DNA of 56,851 nucleotides from Hoylesella timonensis S9-PR14 (GTDB lineage Bacteria; Bacteroidota; Bacteroidia; Bacteroidales; Bacteroidaceae), in assembly GCF_000762405.1 (NCBI RefSeq), contig NZ_JRPQ01000272.1, positions 1 to 56,851 on the forward strand, written 5' to 3'. A model generated the notes under the pieces. That model saw only the letters and a program-made list of their open reading frames with translations. It ran no database searches and was not told the DNA's origin. Positions 35,252-45,156 of this stretch are shown piece by piece (positions within the stretch are counted from its first letter, which is position 1; every line of letters begins with the position of its first letter). Position numbers and translations under genes: made by a program.

Positions 35252-36160
35252 ATGGCAGTACGCAAGAAATTCAGCCAGTCGGGAAAAGGTAGTGCTTTAG
35301 GTCGCGGACTTGATGCACTCATTTCCACTGATGACATCCAGACGCAAGGTAGTTCAACTATTAATGAAATTCCAATAGAACAAATTGAAGCAAATCCCAA
35401 TCAGCCTCGTCGCGAATTTGATCAAGAGGCATTGGAAGAATTGGCATCAAGTATTCGAGAAATTGGTATCATTCAACCCATCACCCTACGCCAAGTCGCT
35501 ACTGACAAATACCAAATCGTAGCTGGTGAGCGTCGTTGGCGTGCCTCACAAATAGTTGGTTTGGAGGCTATACCTGCGTATATTCGAACGATAGATGACG
35601 AAACTGTCATGGAGATGGCTTTGGTTGAGAATATTCAGCGCGAAGACCTCAATGCCATTGAAATTGCACTGGCTTACGAAAAGCTCATGGAGAAGAGTGG
35701 CATGACGCAAGAGAAAGTGTCCAAACACGTAGGGAAAAGTCGCACTGCCATTACAAATTACTTACGTCTGCTCAAACTTCCTGCACAAGTCCAAATGGCT
35801 TTGCAGAAGAAAGAAATAGACATGGGACACGCCAGGGCTTTATTGGCAATAGACAGTCCTTCCCAACAAATCAAACTTTTCAAAGAGGTGGTAAAGAATG
35901 CCTACTCAGTGAGGAAAGTAGAAGAGTTAGCTCAACAACTCAAAAATGGAGAGGATTTACAAACAGCTAAAAAGAAGATGAACACAAAAAAGAGCATGCC
36001 AGAAGAATATGACATGCTGAAAAAGCGTTTGTCCTCTTTCTTGGATACCAAAGTTCAATTAACTTGTTCTGCCAATGGCAAGGGGAAAATAAGCATCCCG
36101 TTCGCCAATGCAGCGGAATTAGAAAGACTGATGAACATCTTTGATCATCTGAAAGATTAA
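35252..36160 (+). CDS. parB: Chromosome-partitioning protein ParB
   Basis: A 302-aa ParB/Spo0J protein. The short basic N-terminus ALGRGLDALIS interacts with ParA in this family. The CTP-binding ParB/Srx domain follows (QIEANPNQPRR; GERRWRAS at 92-99; ENIQREDLNAIE). The HTH is MTQEKVSKHVGKSRTAITNYL (about 149-170), and a basic linker leads to a C-terminal dimerisation domain. It loads at parS and slides on DNA. It lies 131 nt after parA and 9 nt before the next gene. Confidence 0.94.
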   Translation: MAVRKKFSQSGKGSALGRGLDALISTDDIQTQGSSTINEIPIEQIEANPNQPRREFDQEALEELASSIREIGIIQPITLRQVATDKYQIVAGERRWRASQIVGLEAIPAYIRTIDDETVMEMALVENIQREDLNAIEIALAYEKLMEKSGMTQEKVSKHVGKSRTAITNYLRLLKLPAQVQMALQKKEIDMGHARALLAIDSPSQQIKLFKEVVKNAYSVRKVEELAQQLKNGEDLQTAKKKMNTKKSMPEEYDMLKKRLSSFLDTKVQLTCSANGKGKISIPFANAAELERLMNIFDHLKD

Positions 36161-36169
36161 CCGTCGATT

Positions 36170-36925
36170 GTGAAAATATCCACCGAACATACTTTCTGCG
36201 TCATCCAGTATTGTTGCCTACTCATACTGTTGCTTTCCGTTACCAGCGTAAGAGCGCAGGTACCGACCAATGACAGTATCCCTGACAGCGATCCTCGCAT
36301 CATCTTAGGCGATGTTGACACTAAAGTCATTCCTGCTGAAGCTGCGCTTTCTCCTCAAGACACATTGGTTTTCAAGGACAATGGGAAAGTAAGTAAAAAG
36401 GTTCAGCGCGACTGGAACAAGTGGCGTCCAGACGCAAAAAGGGCGATGTGGTTGGCTATCGTTTTACCCGGAGCAGGACAAATATACAACCGTAAATACT
36501 GGAAATTGCCGATTGTATATGGTGGATTCGTTGGATGTATGTATGCTTTGCGTTGGAACAACCAAATGTACCATGATTATTCACAAGCATATATCGACCT
36601 GATGGATAATGATCCTCATTCAGAAAGCTACAAACAGTTTCTACATTTGGGTAACCAAATCAATGAATCAAATATAGAGCGATATAAAGAATTGTTCCGC
36701 AAGCGCAAAGACCGCTACCGAAGATGGCGTGACTTGAGTGTTTTCTCTATCATTGGGGTTTATGCGCTGTCCGTAATTGATGCCTATGTAGATGCATCAT
36801 TGTCCGAATTCGACATCTCTGATGATTTAAGTTTAAGAATCGAACCCACCATCATGCAAAAGGATGCCATTCACCGACAGCTACTACCTGAAGGATTTGG
36901 TATACAATGCCGATTCACATTTTAA
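36170..36925 (+). CDS. DUF5683-domain membrane protein
   Basis: A 251-aa protein starting at GTG 36170, 9 nt after parB. The N-terminal hydrophobic signal has CCLLILLLSVTSVRA, with a possible cleavage after VRA. A basic stretch (VSKKVQRDWNKWRPDAKRA) precedes AMWLAIVLPGAGQIYNRKYW and a second hydrophobic segment (GGFVGCMYALRW), the DUF5683 core. A charged helix and a third hydrophobic segment (SVFSIIGVYALSVIDAYVDASL) end the membrane part. The function is not established. Its position between parB and a lytic transglycosylase is conserved in Bacteroidota and suggests an envelope role. Confidence 0.8.
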   Translation: MKISTEHTFCVIQYCCLLILLLSVTSVRAQVPTNDSIPDSDPRIILGDVDTKVIPAEAALSPQDTLVFKDNGKVSKKVQRDWNKWRPDAKRAMWLAIVLPGAGQIYNRKYWKLPIVYGGFVGCMYALRWNNQMYHDYSQAYIDLMDNDPHSESYKQFLHLGNQINESNIERYKELFRKRKDRYRRWRDLSVFSIIGVYALSVIDAYVDASLSEFDISDDLSLRIEPTIMQKDAIHRQLLPEGFGIQCRFTF

Positions 36926-36965
36926 TGTTCGGACAGAACTATTTTATACAGAAAATATTTCAATA

Positions 36966-38315
36966 ATGAAAAAAACTTGTTTATACATTGCGACTATGCT
37001 TGCTGTCTTCTCAACCTCTCTACATGCACAGGTAGTAGATGACGAGACAGAAATCATAGTAACCAACGAAAAAGGAGAAAACGAAACTATTGACCTTCCT
37101 GAGGCGCTTACGTCTGAGATTGACAGTCTGCTTCATTTGTACAACACCAAAACCTATCTAAGGAAAGACGCTGATTGCAACTTACCGAATGTCAACAGAA
37201 CTTACGAGCCTGATGTTTACAAACAACGCTTACGCCGCCTTCCTACGATTATGGAAATGGCTTACAACGACGTTGTCCAAAAGTTCATTGACCGATATAC
37301 CAACCAACTGCGAAATTCGGTAAGTATCATGCTCGGGGCTTCCAATTTCTACATGCCTATTTTTGAACAAGCCTTAGAGACATACAGCTTACCTTTAGAA
37401 TTAAAATATCTTCCTGTCATTGAGTCGGGGTTGAATCCCTTAGCCGTCTCACGAGTAGGAGCTACTGGATTGTGGCAATTCATGTTGGCTACAGCCAAGA
37501 ACTACGGACTGGAAGTGAACTCGCTATTAGATGAGCGATGCGATCCTATCAAGTCATCGTACGCTGCTGCCAATTACCTAAAAGACCTATATCGCATCTT
37601 TGGCGATTGGAATTTGGTCATTGCCGCCTACAATTGTGGTCCCGACAAACTCACACAAGCCATTCACAGAGCGGGTGGAAGCAAGGATTATTGGAAGATA
37701 TATCCCTATTTGCCACGCGAAACGCGTGGGTACGTACCAGCGTTCATTGCTGCCAATTACGTAATGAACTATTATTGCGAGCACAATATCTGTCCAATGA
37801 CGACCGATTTGCCTGCAAAGACAGATACTATCGTGGTGAGCAAAGATGTACATTTTCAGCAAATTGCTGATGTACTCAAGATGAACAAAGAACTCATCAA
37901 GTCCCTCAATCCACAGTACCGTCGTGATATTGTCATTGGCTACACCAAACCTTCTACGCTCAGATTGCCCGTTCCGATGATTAATGCCTTTATTGATCAG
38001 CAGGATTCCATCTATGCACACCAAGCTGACGTGCTACTTTCCAAACGCACTGAGGTGAAAGTCAATGAAGATATACCTGACTTCACAGGCAATAGAACGA
38101 ACATCAACTCCACACGTAAAACTTATTCGTCAAAACGTAGCAAGAGCAGAAAGCACCGTCAGCGGCGCTCCACTAAAAAGTCTGTCACCGTTAGAAGTGG
38201 AGATACGCTTTCCGAAATAGCAGCACGCAATAATACAACCGTCAAGAAATTAAAGAAATTGAACGGCATCAAGGGGTCTAATATTCGCAAGGGAAAGAAG
38301 ATCAGAGTTAAATAA
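36966..38315 (+). CDS. MltD-like lytic transglycosylase with LysM
   Basis: A 449-aa secreted cell-wall enzyme. A cleaved signal peptide (MKKTCLYIATMLAVFSTSLHA, cut about 21) precedes a spacer, then an SLT family-1 domain (about 130-290) with the catalytic Glu153 in YLPVIESGLNP, followed by GATGLWQFM and AAYNCGP. A Lys/Arg-rich linker (about 375-400) and one LysM repeat (SVTVRSGDTLSEIAA to the C-terminus) follow. It cleaves murein between MurNAc and GlcNAc with anhydro-product formation. Only one clear C-terminal LysM is visible, and a degenerate one may precede the linker (VVSKDVHFQQIADVLKMN). The longer frame from 36864 would overlap the preceding gene and hide the signal peptide. Confidence 0.9.
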   Translation: MKKTCLYIATMLAVFSTSLHAQVVDDETEIIVTNEKGENETIDLPEALTSEIDSLLHLYNTKTYLRKDADCNLPNVNRTYEPDVYKQRLRRLPTIMEMAYNDVVQKFIDRYTNQLRNSVSIMLGASNFYMPIFEQALETYSLPLELKYLPVIESGLNPLAVSRVGATGLWQFMLATAKNYGLEVNSLLDERCDPIKSSYAAANYLKDLYRIFGDWNLVIAAYNCGPDKLTQAIHRAGGSKDYWKIYPYLPRETRGYVPAFIAANYVMNYYCEHNICPMTTDLPAKTDTIVVSKDVHFQQIADVLKMNKELIKSLNPQYRRDIVIGYTKPSTLRLPVPMINAFIDQQDSIYAHQADVLLSKRTEVKVNEDIPDFTGNRTNINSTRKTYSSKRSKSRKHRQRRSTKKSVTVRSGDTLSEIAARNNTTVKKLKKLNGIKGSNIRKGKKIRVK

Positions 38316-38340
38316 CCATTGTTTTTGTAAGAGGACGATT

Positions 38341-40608
38341 ATGGACGAGCAAAATATGAAAGATACGCAAAAGCAGGTCGATGAAGATAAAATCATTCAA
38401 GACGCATTTCAACACCTGTTAGATACCTACTTAGCTTCACGCCACAGAAAAAAGGTGGATATCATTACCAAAGCTTACAATTTTGCGCGTCAAGCGCACA
38501 AAGGAGTACGGCGTCTTTCGGGCGAGCCTTATATCCTCCACCCTATTGCGGTTGCACAAATAGCCTGCGAGGAGATGGGATTGGGGTCTACCAGTATCAG
38601 CTCTGCCCTTCTGCACGATGTGGTGGAAGACACAGACTATACGGTAGAAGACATCGAAAATATCTTTGGTCACAAAATCGCCCAAATTGTGGATGGACTC
38701 ACGAAGATTAGCGGTGGTATTTTTGGTGATAGAGCATCTGCCCAAGCGGAAAACTTTAAGAAACTGCTCCTCACCATGAGCGACGATATTCGCGTCATAC
38801 TCATCAAGATATGCGACCGTCTGCACAACATGCGCACCTTAGAGTCGCAACCCGCTAATAAACAATACAAGATTGCCGGAGAAACACTCTATATTTATGC
38901 GCCATTAGCAAACAGGTTAGGGCTGAACAAGATTAAGACCGAGCTTGAAAATCTTAGTTTCAAATTCGAACATCCCGAAGAATATCAAGATATTACCAAT
39001 AAACTTTCATTTACGAAAGAACAGCGAGAACGCCTTTTCGAACAATTTACAGGCCCGATTCGAGAGACACTTGACGCCATGGGTGTCGATTATGAAATAA
39101 AGGCGCGCGTCAAAAGTCCTTATTCGATATGGAATAAGATGCAAACCAAGCACATTACTTTTGACGAAATCTATGACATCTTGGCGGTTCGTATTATCTT
39201 CACACCACAGGTCAGAGAAGACGAAATTAATGAATGTTTCAAAATATATGTGGCTATCAGTCGCATCTATAAGTCGCATCCCGACCGTCTTCGCGACTGG
39301 CTCAACCATCCCAAAGCCAACGGATATCAAGCGCTGCACGTTACCTTGATGAGCAAACAGGGACGCTGGATAGAGGTTCAAATCCGAAGTGACCGAATGA
39401 ACGAGGTGGCAGAACAAGGATTTGCGGCTCATTGGAAATATAAGGAAAATGGCGAATACACAGAAGATGAGGGCGAACTCAATGAGTGGTTGCGAACTAT
39501 CAAAGAGATATTAGACGATCCGCAACCTGACGCAATGGATTTTTTGGATACTATCAAACTGAATCTCTTCGCCTCTGAAATTTTTGTATTCACCCCTAAA
39601 GGCGAAATCAAGACCATGCCAGCAGGCTGTACTGCACTCGACTTTGCCTTCCAAATCCATACTCTCCTCGGCAGTCATTGCATTGGCGCCAAAGTCAACC
39701 ATAAATTAGTTCCACTAAGTCACAAGCTCCAAAGTGGAGACCAAGTAGAGATTCTCACCAGTAAATCGCAGCGTGTACAACCCTCATGGCTCAATTTTGC
39801 CACAACAGCCAAAGCAAAGGGAAAGATTCAAGCCATGCTCAGGCGCGATAATCGCGAGAAACAAAAAGAGGGAGAGGTTATCCTTCGGGCTTGGTTGGAA
39901 CGAAACGACATGGAGATGACCACAGGTGTACTCAACAAACTGTGCGAATTTCATCATCTCAAGAAACACGAAAGTCTCTTCTTATGTATTGGTAACAAAT
40001 CGATTATCCTAACCGAAAAAGATCTTGATGAGCTGCAAAACAAAAAGAAGGGTGGAACACCGAGCAAGTGGCTCAAGTATATTCCTTTCATTGGACACGA
40101 CAAAAAAGGCGAAGAGCAACAAACGGTTGAGCCCCTAACCATCGAAGATTCCTACAATAAGAAAAAACCTATCATTATTAACGATAGCAACATCGATTCG
40201 CTCATCTTCCCTAACTGCTGTCATCCCATACCCGGTGACGACATCTTAGGGTTTATTGACAATCAAAACCATGTGGAAATACACAAGCGCAACTGTCCTG
40301 TTGCCAGCAAACTAAAGTCGAGTTATGGCAACAGACTGTTGGATGCGAAGTGGGATATGCTCAAAACAAGGTTCTTCGATGCCACGATAGAAATCAAGGG
40401 CATCGACCGAAAAGGCATGCTACACGATGTGGTGGATGTCATTTCGGACGAGATGAATGTCAATATGCACAAGATTACGCTCTCCAGTCATGAAAACATT
40501 TTCACAGGAATCATTGAGATAAAAGTTCACGACCGTCAGGAAGTAAAGAATGTTATCAATGGATTGAAAAAAGTAGAAGGGTTACAAGAACTGCAACAAA
40601 TTATGTAA
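38341..40608 (+). CDS. Bifunctional (p)ppGpp synthetase/hydrolase Rel (RelA/SpoT family)
   Basis: A 755-aa long RSH protein. The HD hydrolase domain has His53, His67 and His92-Asp93 (LLHDVVEDTD), all intact, so hydrolysis is expected. The synthetase domain has YQALHVTL (about 332) and EQGFAAHWKYKE (about 360-371). A TGS domain (FVFTPKGEIKTMPAGCTALDFAF, about 414-475), a zinc-finger/helical region with CCHPIPGDD (about 630) and a C-terminal ACT domain (about 680-750) complete it. It makes and degrades the alarmone in amino-acid starvation. It lies 25 nt after MltD and is the last gene of the parA cluster. Confidence 0.94.
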   Translation: MDEQNMKDTQKQVDEDKIIQDAFQHLLDTYLASRHRKKVDIITKAYNFARQAHKGVRRLSGEPYILHPIAVAQIACEEMGLGSTSISSALLHDVVEDTDYTVEDIENIFGHKIAQIVDGLTKISGGIFGDRASAQAENFKKLLLTMSDDIRVILIKICDRLHNMRTLESQPANKQYKIAGETLYIYAPLANRLGLNKIKTELENLSFKFEHPEEYQDITNKLSFTKEQRERLFEQFTGPIRETLDAMGVDYEIKARVKSPYSIWNKMQTKHITFDEIYDILAVRIIFTPQVREDEINECFKIYVAISRIYKSHPDRLRDWLNHPKANGYQALHVTLMSKQGRWIEVQIRSDRMNEVAEQGFAAHWKYKENGEYTEDEGELNEWLRTIKEILDDPQPDAMDFLDTIKLNLFASEIFVFTPKGEIKTMPAGCTALDFAFQIHTLLGSHCIGAKVNHKLVPLSHKLQSGDQVEILTSKSQRVQPSWLNFATTAKAKGKIQAMLRRDNREKQKEGEVILRAWLERNDMEMTTGVLNKLCEFHHLKKHESLFLCIGNKSIILTEKDLDELQNKKKGGTPSKWLKYIPFIGHDKKGEEQQTVEPLTIEDSYNKKKPIIINDSNIDSLIFPNCCHPIPGDDILGFIDNQNHVEIHKRNCPVASKLKSSYGNRLLDAKWDMLKTRFFDATIEIKGIDRKGMLHDVVDVISDEMNVNMHKITLSSHENIFTGIIEIKVHDRQEVKNVINGLKKVEGLQELQQIM

Positions 40609-40841
40609 AGGACGGGGTTATCAATTGGCTTTGTCAGATTGCGAGGCTGTTTTTGTGGTCAATTTGTTTATGGGAGAAGGCATATATCGAGCTATACGAC
40701 TGAACGAACAAGCAGATTGAACCAAAAAGAGACCGCATGATGACAAAACATAAATCGACCAACAGAAAAAAACTTTATGGTGGTAATAGATAGAACAGCC
40801 CTAAATACTTAGTGGACGGATGAACGAGAAGAAGCGTCTCC

Positions 40842-41192
40842 TCACACTATTACGTCCAACTGCTTACGCAGTTCCTGCAATTCATCTCTAACAGAAAGCA
40901 ACGTATCCAAAATTTCAGAACTCGTTTCTACCCCCTTGCGGTTAGAACTCAACACCTTGCGAGCAGCAGACAGCTTAAACCCTCTGACCTTGACAAGGTT
41001 ATAAATAATCCGAATGTCCTCAACATTGGCATCGGTATACTGTCGTACCTTGTTAGAACCCACCGTCTTTGGACGTAAATTAGGAAACTCTGTCTCCCAA
41101 TATCTCAAAGTACTTTCGTTGATACCAAACATTTGGGCAACTTCTTTGATAGAATAATAGAGTTTTACGCTCTTGTTTGTATTCAATGCCAT
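40842..41192 (-). CDS. MerR-family transcriptional regulator
   Basis: A 116-aa protein with a complete N-terminal MerR winged HTH: YYSIKEVAQMFGINESTLRYWE, then wing residues and the second helix pair (VRQYTDANVEDIRIIYNLVK..GFKLSAARKVL). A short coiled-coil dimerisation tail (LLSVRDELQELRKQLDVIV) ends the protein. There is no effector domain, so it is a small MerR/HTH_17-type regulator of unknown signal. The upstream frame extends to 41246 but crosses the promoter core at 41210-41217, so ATG 41192 is used. It is divergent from alaS. Confidence 0.86.
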   Translation of the reverse strand: MALNTNKSVKLYYSIKEVAQMFGINESTLRYWETEFPNLRPKTVGSNKVRQYTDANVEDIRIIYNLVKVRGFKLSAARKVLSSNRKGVETSSEILDTLLSVRDELQELRKQLDVIV

Positions 41193-41209
41193 GGCGATAT
41201 ATCTTTTTG

Positions 41210-41217
41210 CAAATGTA
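41210..41217 (-). promoter_or_regulatory. -7 box (TACATTTG) of the merR gene
   Basis: CAAATGTA on the plus strand. The predicted leader is only about 10-12 nt. Confidence 0.5.
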
Positions 41218-41479
41218 GATAAAATTTTCGAATTATACGTCAGCAAAATAAAGAAAGCGCTTTTTCTTTAGCGGAAAAATACATTTGCTGAATATGCTAC
41301 GCCCTCCTTTCACATTTCATTCATTCTTTCTCACTCTGCATAAGTCCACCCATTGCTATCCCTGCGAAGCAACATTAAGATAATTCTCCAGCAGTTGTGC
41401 TGTTTGCGTTTCAGCAAAGACGCGCTGAAAGCGCAAAAGGAATGAAAAAATGTGCCGCTCAAACTTCTACTGTGCATTG

Positions 41480-41865
41480 TCATTTTTATTGACAACAGCA
41501 CCAAAATGCTGGCAATATTTACAAACAACATGCACCAAGGGCGAAAATACGCCAAAAATGGAGAACTTTGATAACAACCTATGAATCAACATATTAACAA
41601 AAACCGACAAATAAAAGCAAGAATTACACTAATGTTTCAAGTCCCAAAACATTCATTTTGTAGCGTTATCTACTGTTTCCAATGCTATTAAGTCATGCTA
41701 ATAGCGATGCTAAAGCATGCTAATAACGACATTATCTCAATGCTTCAATCCCAGCAAAGCATGCAATGACACCTTTCAAGGCATGATTTCATGCCTTCAA
41801 CCCCTTTTCGTTTCTCTATTTTGAGAATTTCTATAACCCTCTTTTTTGTCAGTTTTTAGGACAAA
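41480..41865 (-). repeat. Dispersed structured repeat, copy C (minus orientation)
   Basis: Read on the minus strand, box 1 TTTGTCCT plus AAAAACTGACAAAAAA starts at 41865 and differs from copy B at one position over 23 nt. Box 2 AAAATAGA starts at 41822 (+43). The hairpin CGTAT starts at 41551 (+314); arms GGCGTATTT and AAATATTGCC (41553-41511) pair with one bulge and one G-U. Box 3 (GTTGTCAATAAAAA) starts at 41496 (+55). The centre has many GCATG/AATGC words. It lies in the divergent merR/alaS region; the rest of that region (41218-41479, 41866-42003) shows no gene. Confidence 0.78.
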
Positions 41866-42003
41866 ACATACCCTTTTCCACCCTACTGTGTAATTCATTT
41901 TCCCAAACAGATACTTGAAATTCGGTTAATCTCTTCGTGTTTTTATCCAAAGAGCCTCGTACCAATTTCAACAGATAATTTTGGTGCTTCCTGCTTTTTT
42001 TTA

Positions 42004-42011
42004 TAATTTTG
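42004..42011 (+). promoter_or_regulatory. -7 box (TAATTTTG) of alaS
   Basis: TAATTTTG lies 52 nt before the alaS ATG. The predicted leader is about 45 nt. The 5' end of repeat copy C is about 140 nt upstream. Confidence 0.65.
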
Positions 42012-42063
42012 CTCCTTAATTAAAGAAGTGAAACATTTACACATTGCACGAACAAAAATATAA

Positions 42064-44691
42064 ATGACAATGATGACAGCAAACGAGATACGTGAATCGT
42101 TCAAGAAATTCTTTGAGTCGAAAGGACACACCATCGTGGCTTCGGCACCCATGGTTATCAAAGACGACCCCACCCTGATGTTTACCAATGCAGGCATGAA
42201 CCAATGGAAGGACATCATTCTGGGCAACAAACAACCTGAGCCACGCCGCAGAGCTGACTCGCAAAAGTGCCTCCGCGTGAGTGGAAAGCACAACGACCTT
42301 GAGGAAGTGGGACGAGACACTTACCACCACACGATGTTCGAAATGCTCGGCAACTGGAGTTTTGGCGACTACTTTAAGGAAGGCGCCATTGATTATGCGT
42401 GGGAATATTTGGTGGACGTACTGCACTTGGATCCAAAAGATTTGTATGTGACGGTGTTTGAAGGCTCACCCGAAGAAAACATCCCACACGACAGTGAGGC
42501 AGAGAAGTATTGGCGCAAGCACCTGCCAGCCAACCATATCATCAATGGCAATAAGCACGACAACTTTTGGGAAATGGGAGATACGGGACCTTGCGGTCCC
42601 TGTTCGGAGATACACGTAGACTCACGTTCGGACGAAGAGAAAGCACAACTACCCGGACGGGAATTGGTGAACAAAGATCACCCACAGGTCATTGAGATTT
42701 GGAACATCGTATTCATGCAGTTCAATCGCAAGGCCGATGGTTCTTTGGAGCCACTCTCCATGAACGTTATTGATACCGGAATGGGATTCGAGCGATTAGT
42801 CAGAATGCTGCAAGGAAAGAATTCTAACTACGACACCGACATCTTTCAACCATTCATCCATGAGATGGAACGCCTGTCGGGCAAGAAATATGGCGAGCAA
42901 GAAGATGTAGATGTGGCGATGCGTGTAGTGGCTGACCACCTTAGAGCCGTAGCTTTCTCCATCGCTGATGGGCAACTGCCCAGCAATGCCAAGGCGGGTT
43001 ACGTCATTCGTCGCATCCTCCGACGTGCCGTTCGCTATGCCTACACGTTCTTAGGGCAGCGCGAAGCTTTTGTGTATAAATTACTCCCGGTACTCGTAGA
43101 CGAAATGGGAGGAGCATATCCTGAACTCGTTGCCCAACGTGAGTTGATTGGCAAGGTGATGAAAGAAGAGGAAGACTCGTTCTTGCGAACACTCGAAAAA
43201 GGTATCAACCTGTTGAGCAACGCCATGGATGAGCTGAAGAAAGCAGGCAAGACGCAAATCGATGGCGAACAAGCCTTCCGCCTTTTCGATACCTATGGCT
43301 TTCCGCTCGACCTCACGGAACTGATATGTAGAGAGCACGGATTCAGCGTTGACGAGCAACAGTTCCATGCAGAAATGCAGAAACAGAAAGACCGTGCCCG
43401 CAATGCCGCACAAGTGGAAAACAGCGACTGGGTAGAAATTAGACAAGGCGAACAGCAGTTTGTGGGCTACGACTATACCGAATACGAATGCCACATCTTG
43501 AAGTATCGCAAAGTAACCCAGAAAAAAAATAGTTTTTACGAGGTCATCTTGGACTTCACACCCTTCTATGGAGAAATGGGAGGACAGGTAGGCGACCAAG
43601 GTGTCTTGGTGAGCGAACACGAGACGGTGGACGTGATAGACACCAAACGTGAGAACAACCAAAGCATTCACATCATCAAACAACTGCCACAACATCCCGA
43701 GGCTGACTTTATGGCTTGCGTGGATACTGACAAACGTGACGCCTGTGCGGCAAACCATACAGCCACTCACCTACTGGATTATGCACTCAAGCAGGTGCTT
43801 GGCGACCATGTGGAGCAAAAGGGATCGTATGTGTCGCCGGACACGTTGCGCTTCGATTTCTCGCATTTCCAAAAGGTGACCGATGAGGAAATCAGACAGG
43901 TAGAGCGGTTGGTAAACGACCTCATTCGTCAAGACATTCCCTTGGACGAACATCGTGACACACCAATAGAAGAGGCGAAGGAAATGGGAGCCGTTGCATT
44001 GTTTGGTGAAAAATATGGCGACAAAGTGCGAGTAGTGCGTTTCGGACCGTCATGTGAGTTCTGTGGAGGCATTCATGCCAAGAGTACAGGACGCATCGGA
44101 CTGTTCAAAATCCTATCCGAGAGTTCGGTAGCTGCTGGTGTTCGTCGCTTCGAAGCCATTACTGGCCGCAAGTGCGAAGAAGCGATGTATGCCATAGAAG
44201 ACACAGTGAAGACCATCCGCAGTTTGTTCAATAATGCTAAGGACTTGAAAGGAGTCATCGAAAAGTACATGGACGAACACGCCACCATGCGCAAGGAGAT
44301 AGAACAGTTCCAAGCACAAGCGGTGCAAAGAACCAAAGACGAGCTCATCAAACGTGCAGAGGCTGTCAATGGGGTTACCGTTATCAAGGCGGTATTGCCT
44401 ATCGATGGCAACGCTGCTAAGGACTTGGTGTTCAAGATTCGTGAAGCTATACCGTCGCATTTGCTTTGCGTCATCGGATCTACGGCACAGCAAAAGCCAC
44501 TTCTGAGTGTTATGCTGAGCGAAGATATGGTGAAAGACCACGGATTGAATGCAGGTCAAATGGTTCGTGAAGCAGCCAAACTCATCCAGGGAGGCGGTGG
44601 CGGACAACCGCATTTCGCATCGGCTGGCGGCAAGAATGTAGATGGTATCAGCGCTGCGGTAGACAAAGTTATTGAGTTGGCGCACCTATAA
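42064..44691 (+). CDS. alaS: Alanyl-tRNA synthetase
   Basis: A full-length 875-aa class II synthetase. The aminoacylation domain starts [14 protein letters not shown], with motif 2 around [15 protein letters not shown] and [30 protein letters not shown]. The editing domain has HTATHLL (zinc ligands) and [13 protein letters not shown] (the Cys-x3-His half site). The C-terminal C-Ala domain ends with [18 protein letters not shown] codons at 42064, 42070 and 42073 are all possible starts; the first is given. It has its own promoter and two terminator hairpins downstream. Confidence 0.96.
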   Translation: MTMMTANEIRESFKKFFESKGHTIVASAPMVIKDDPTLMFTNAGMNQWKDIILGNKQPEPRRRADSQKCLRVSGKHNDLEEVGRDTYHHTMFEMLGNWSFGDYFKEGAIDYAWEYLVDVLHLDPKDLYVTVFEGSPEENIPHDSEAEKYWRKHLPANHIINGNKHDNFWEMGDTGPCGPCSEIHVDSRSDEEKAQLPGRELVNKDHPQVIEIWNIVFMQFNRKADGSLEPLSMNVIDTGMGFERLVRMLQGKNSNYDTDIFQPFIHEMERLSGKKYGEQEDVDVAMRVVADHLRAVAFSIADGQLPSNAKAGYVIRRILRRAVRYAYTFLGQREAFVYKLLPVLVDEMGGAYPELVAQRELIGKVMKEEEDSFLRTLEKGINLLSNAMDELKKAGKTQIDGEQAFRLFDTYGFPLDLTELICREHGFSVDEQQFHAEMQKQKDRARNAAQVENSDWVEIRQGEQQFVGYDYTEYECHILKYRKVTQKKNSFYEVILDFTPFYGEMGGQVGDQGVLVSEHETVDVIDTKRENNQSIHIIKQLPQHPEADFMACVDTDKRDACAANHTATHLLDYALKQVLGDHVEQKGSYVSPDTLRFDFSHFQKVTDEEIRQVERLVNDLIRQDIPLDEHRDTPIEEAKEMGAVALFGEKYGDKVRVVRFGPSCEFCGGIHAKSTGRIGLFKILSESSVAAGVRRFEAITGRKCEEAMYAIEDTVKTIRSLFNNAKDLKGVIEKYMDEHATMRKEIEQFQAQAVQRTKDELIKRAEAVNGVTVIKAVLPIDGNAAKDLVFKIREAIPSHLLCVIGSTAQQKPLLSVMLSEDMVKDHGLNAGQMVREAAKLIQGGGGGQPHFASAGGKNVDGISAAVDKVIELAHL

Positions 44692-44706
44692 ATAAAGATC
44701 ATCATC

Positions 44707-44724
44707 AAAGGCAAATGCCTTTTT
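44707..44724 (+). terminator. Terminator 1 after alaS
   Basis: AAAGGC-AAAT-GCCTTT is followed by further T residues, 15 nt after the alaS stop. Compact and plausible. Confidence 0.7.
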
Positions 44725-44742
44725 CGGTAGGATATTTTCACA

Positions 44743-44780
44743 AAAACCGCATCCCAACACCATGGAGATGCGTTTTTTGT
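44743..44780 (+). terminator. Terminator 2 after alaS
   Basis: CGCATC (44748-44753) and GATGCG (44767-44772) are preceded by an A-run and followed by TTTTTTG: a second hairpin in tandem with the first. Confidence 0.65.
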
Positions 44781-45156
44781 TTTTATTTTCTACATCGCCT
44801 ATACCATATAAATAAAGTATCACGGGCAAACAGTCTTTTACTAAGAACCTACAAAATATCAACATCTTAGTCCAAACACCCAAAATACTACTATTGTAAA
44901 TCACCCGAAAGCTATTACCCAAACTTTTTTTGATACAAGGTAGTCTCATGCGTACACCCACATAATGACATTTGATTCAAATATTGATGTTACACTCAAT
45001 TATCATATCAAAAAGGGAATAGTATTTGAACATAATATCATTTATTTGGAAAAAAAGGTGTATTTTTGCAATATCTTATAAAAATAACTGAACAAACCAA
45101 TTATCATATAAGAATTTAGGAAATTACTAACCATCCTTATCATAAAAACAACATTC
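44781..45156. other. Intergenic stretch before the protease gene
   Basis: AT-rich. Apart from the -7 box TATTTTTG at 45061 (predicted leader about 90 nt), nothing is supported. TCATATCAA and TTATCATAT words recur near 45000-45110 without clear symmetry. Confidence 0.35.
45061..45068 (+). promoter_or_regulatory. -7 box (TATTTTTG) of the protease gene
   Basis: Matches TAnnTTTG. The predicted start is near 45075. Confidence 0.5.

Noticed and set aside
34300..36200. parS site near parA/parB
   Set aside because: No sequence close to the TGTTTCACGTGAAACA-type palindrome was seen here or elsewhere in the window.
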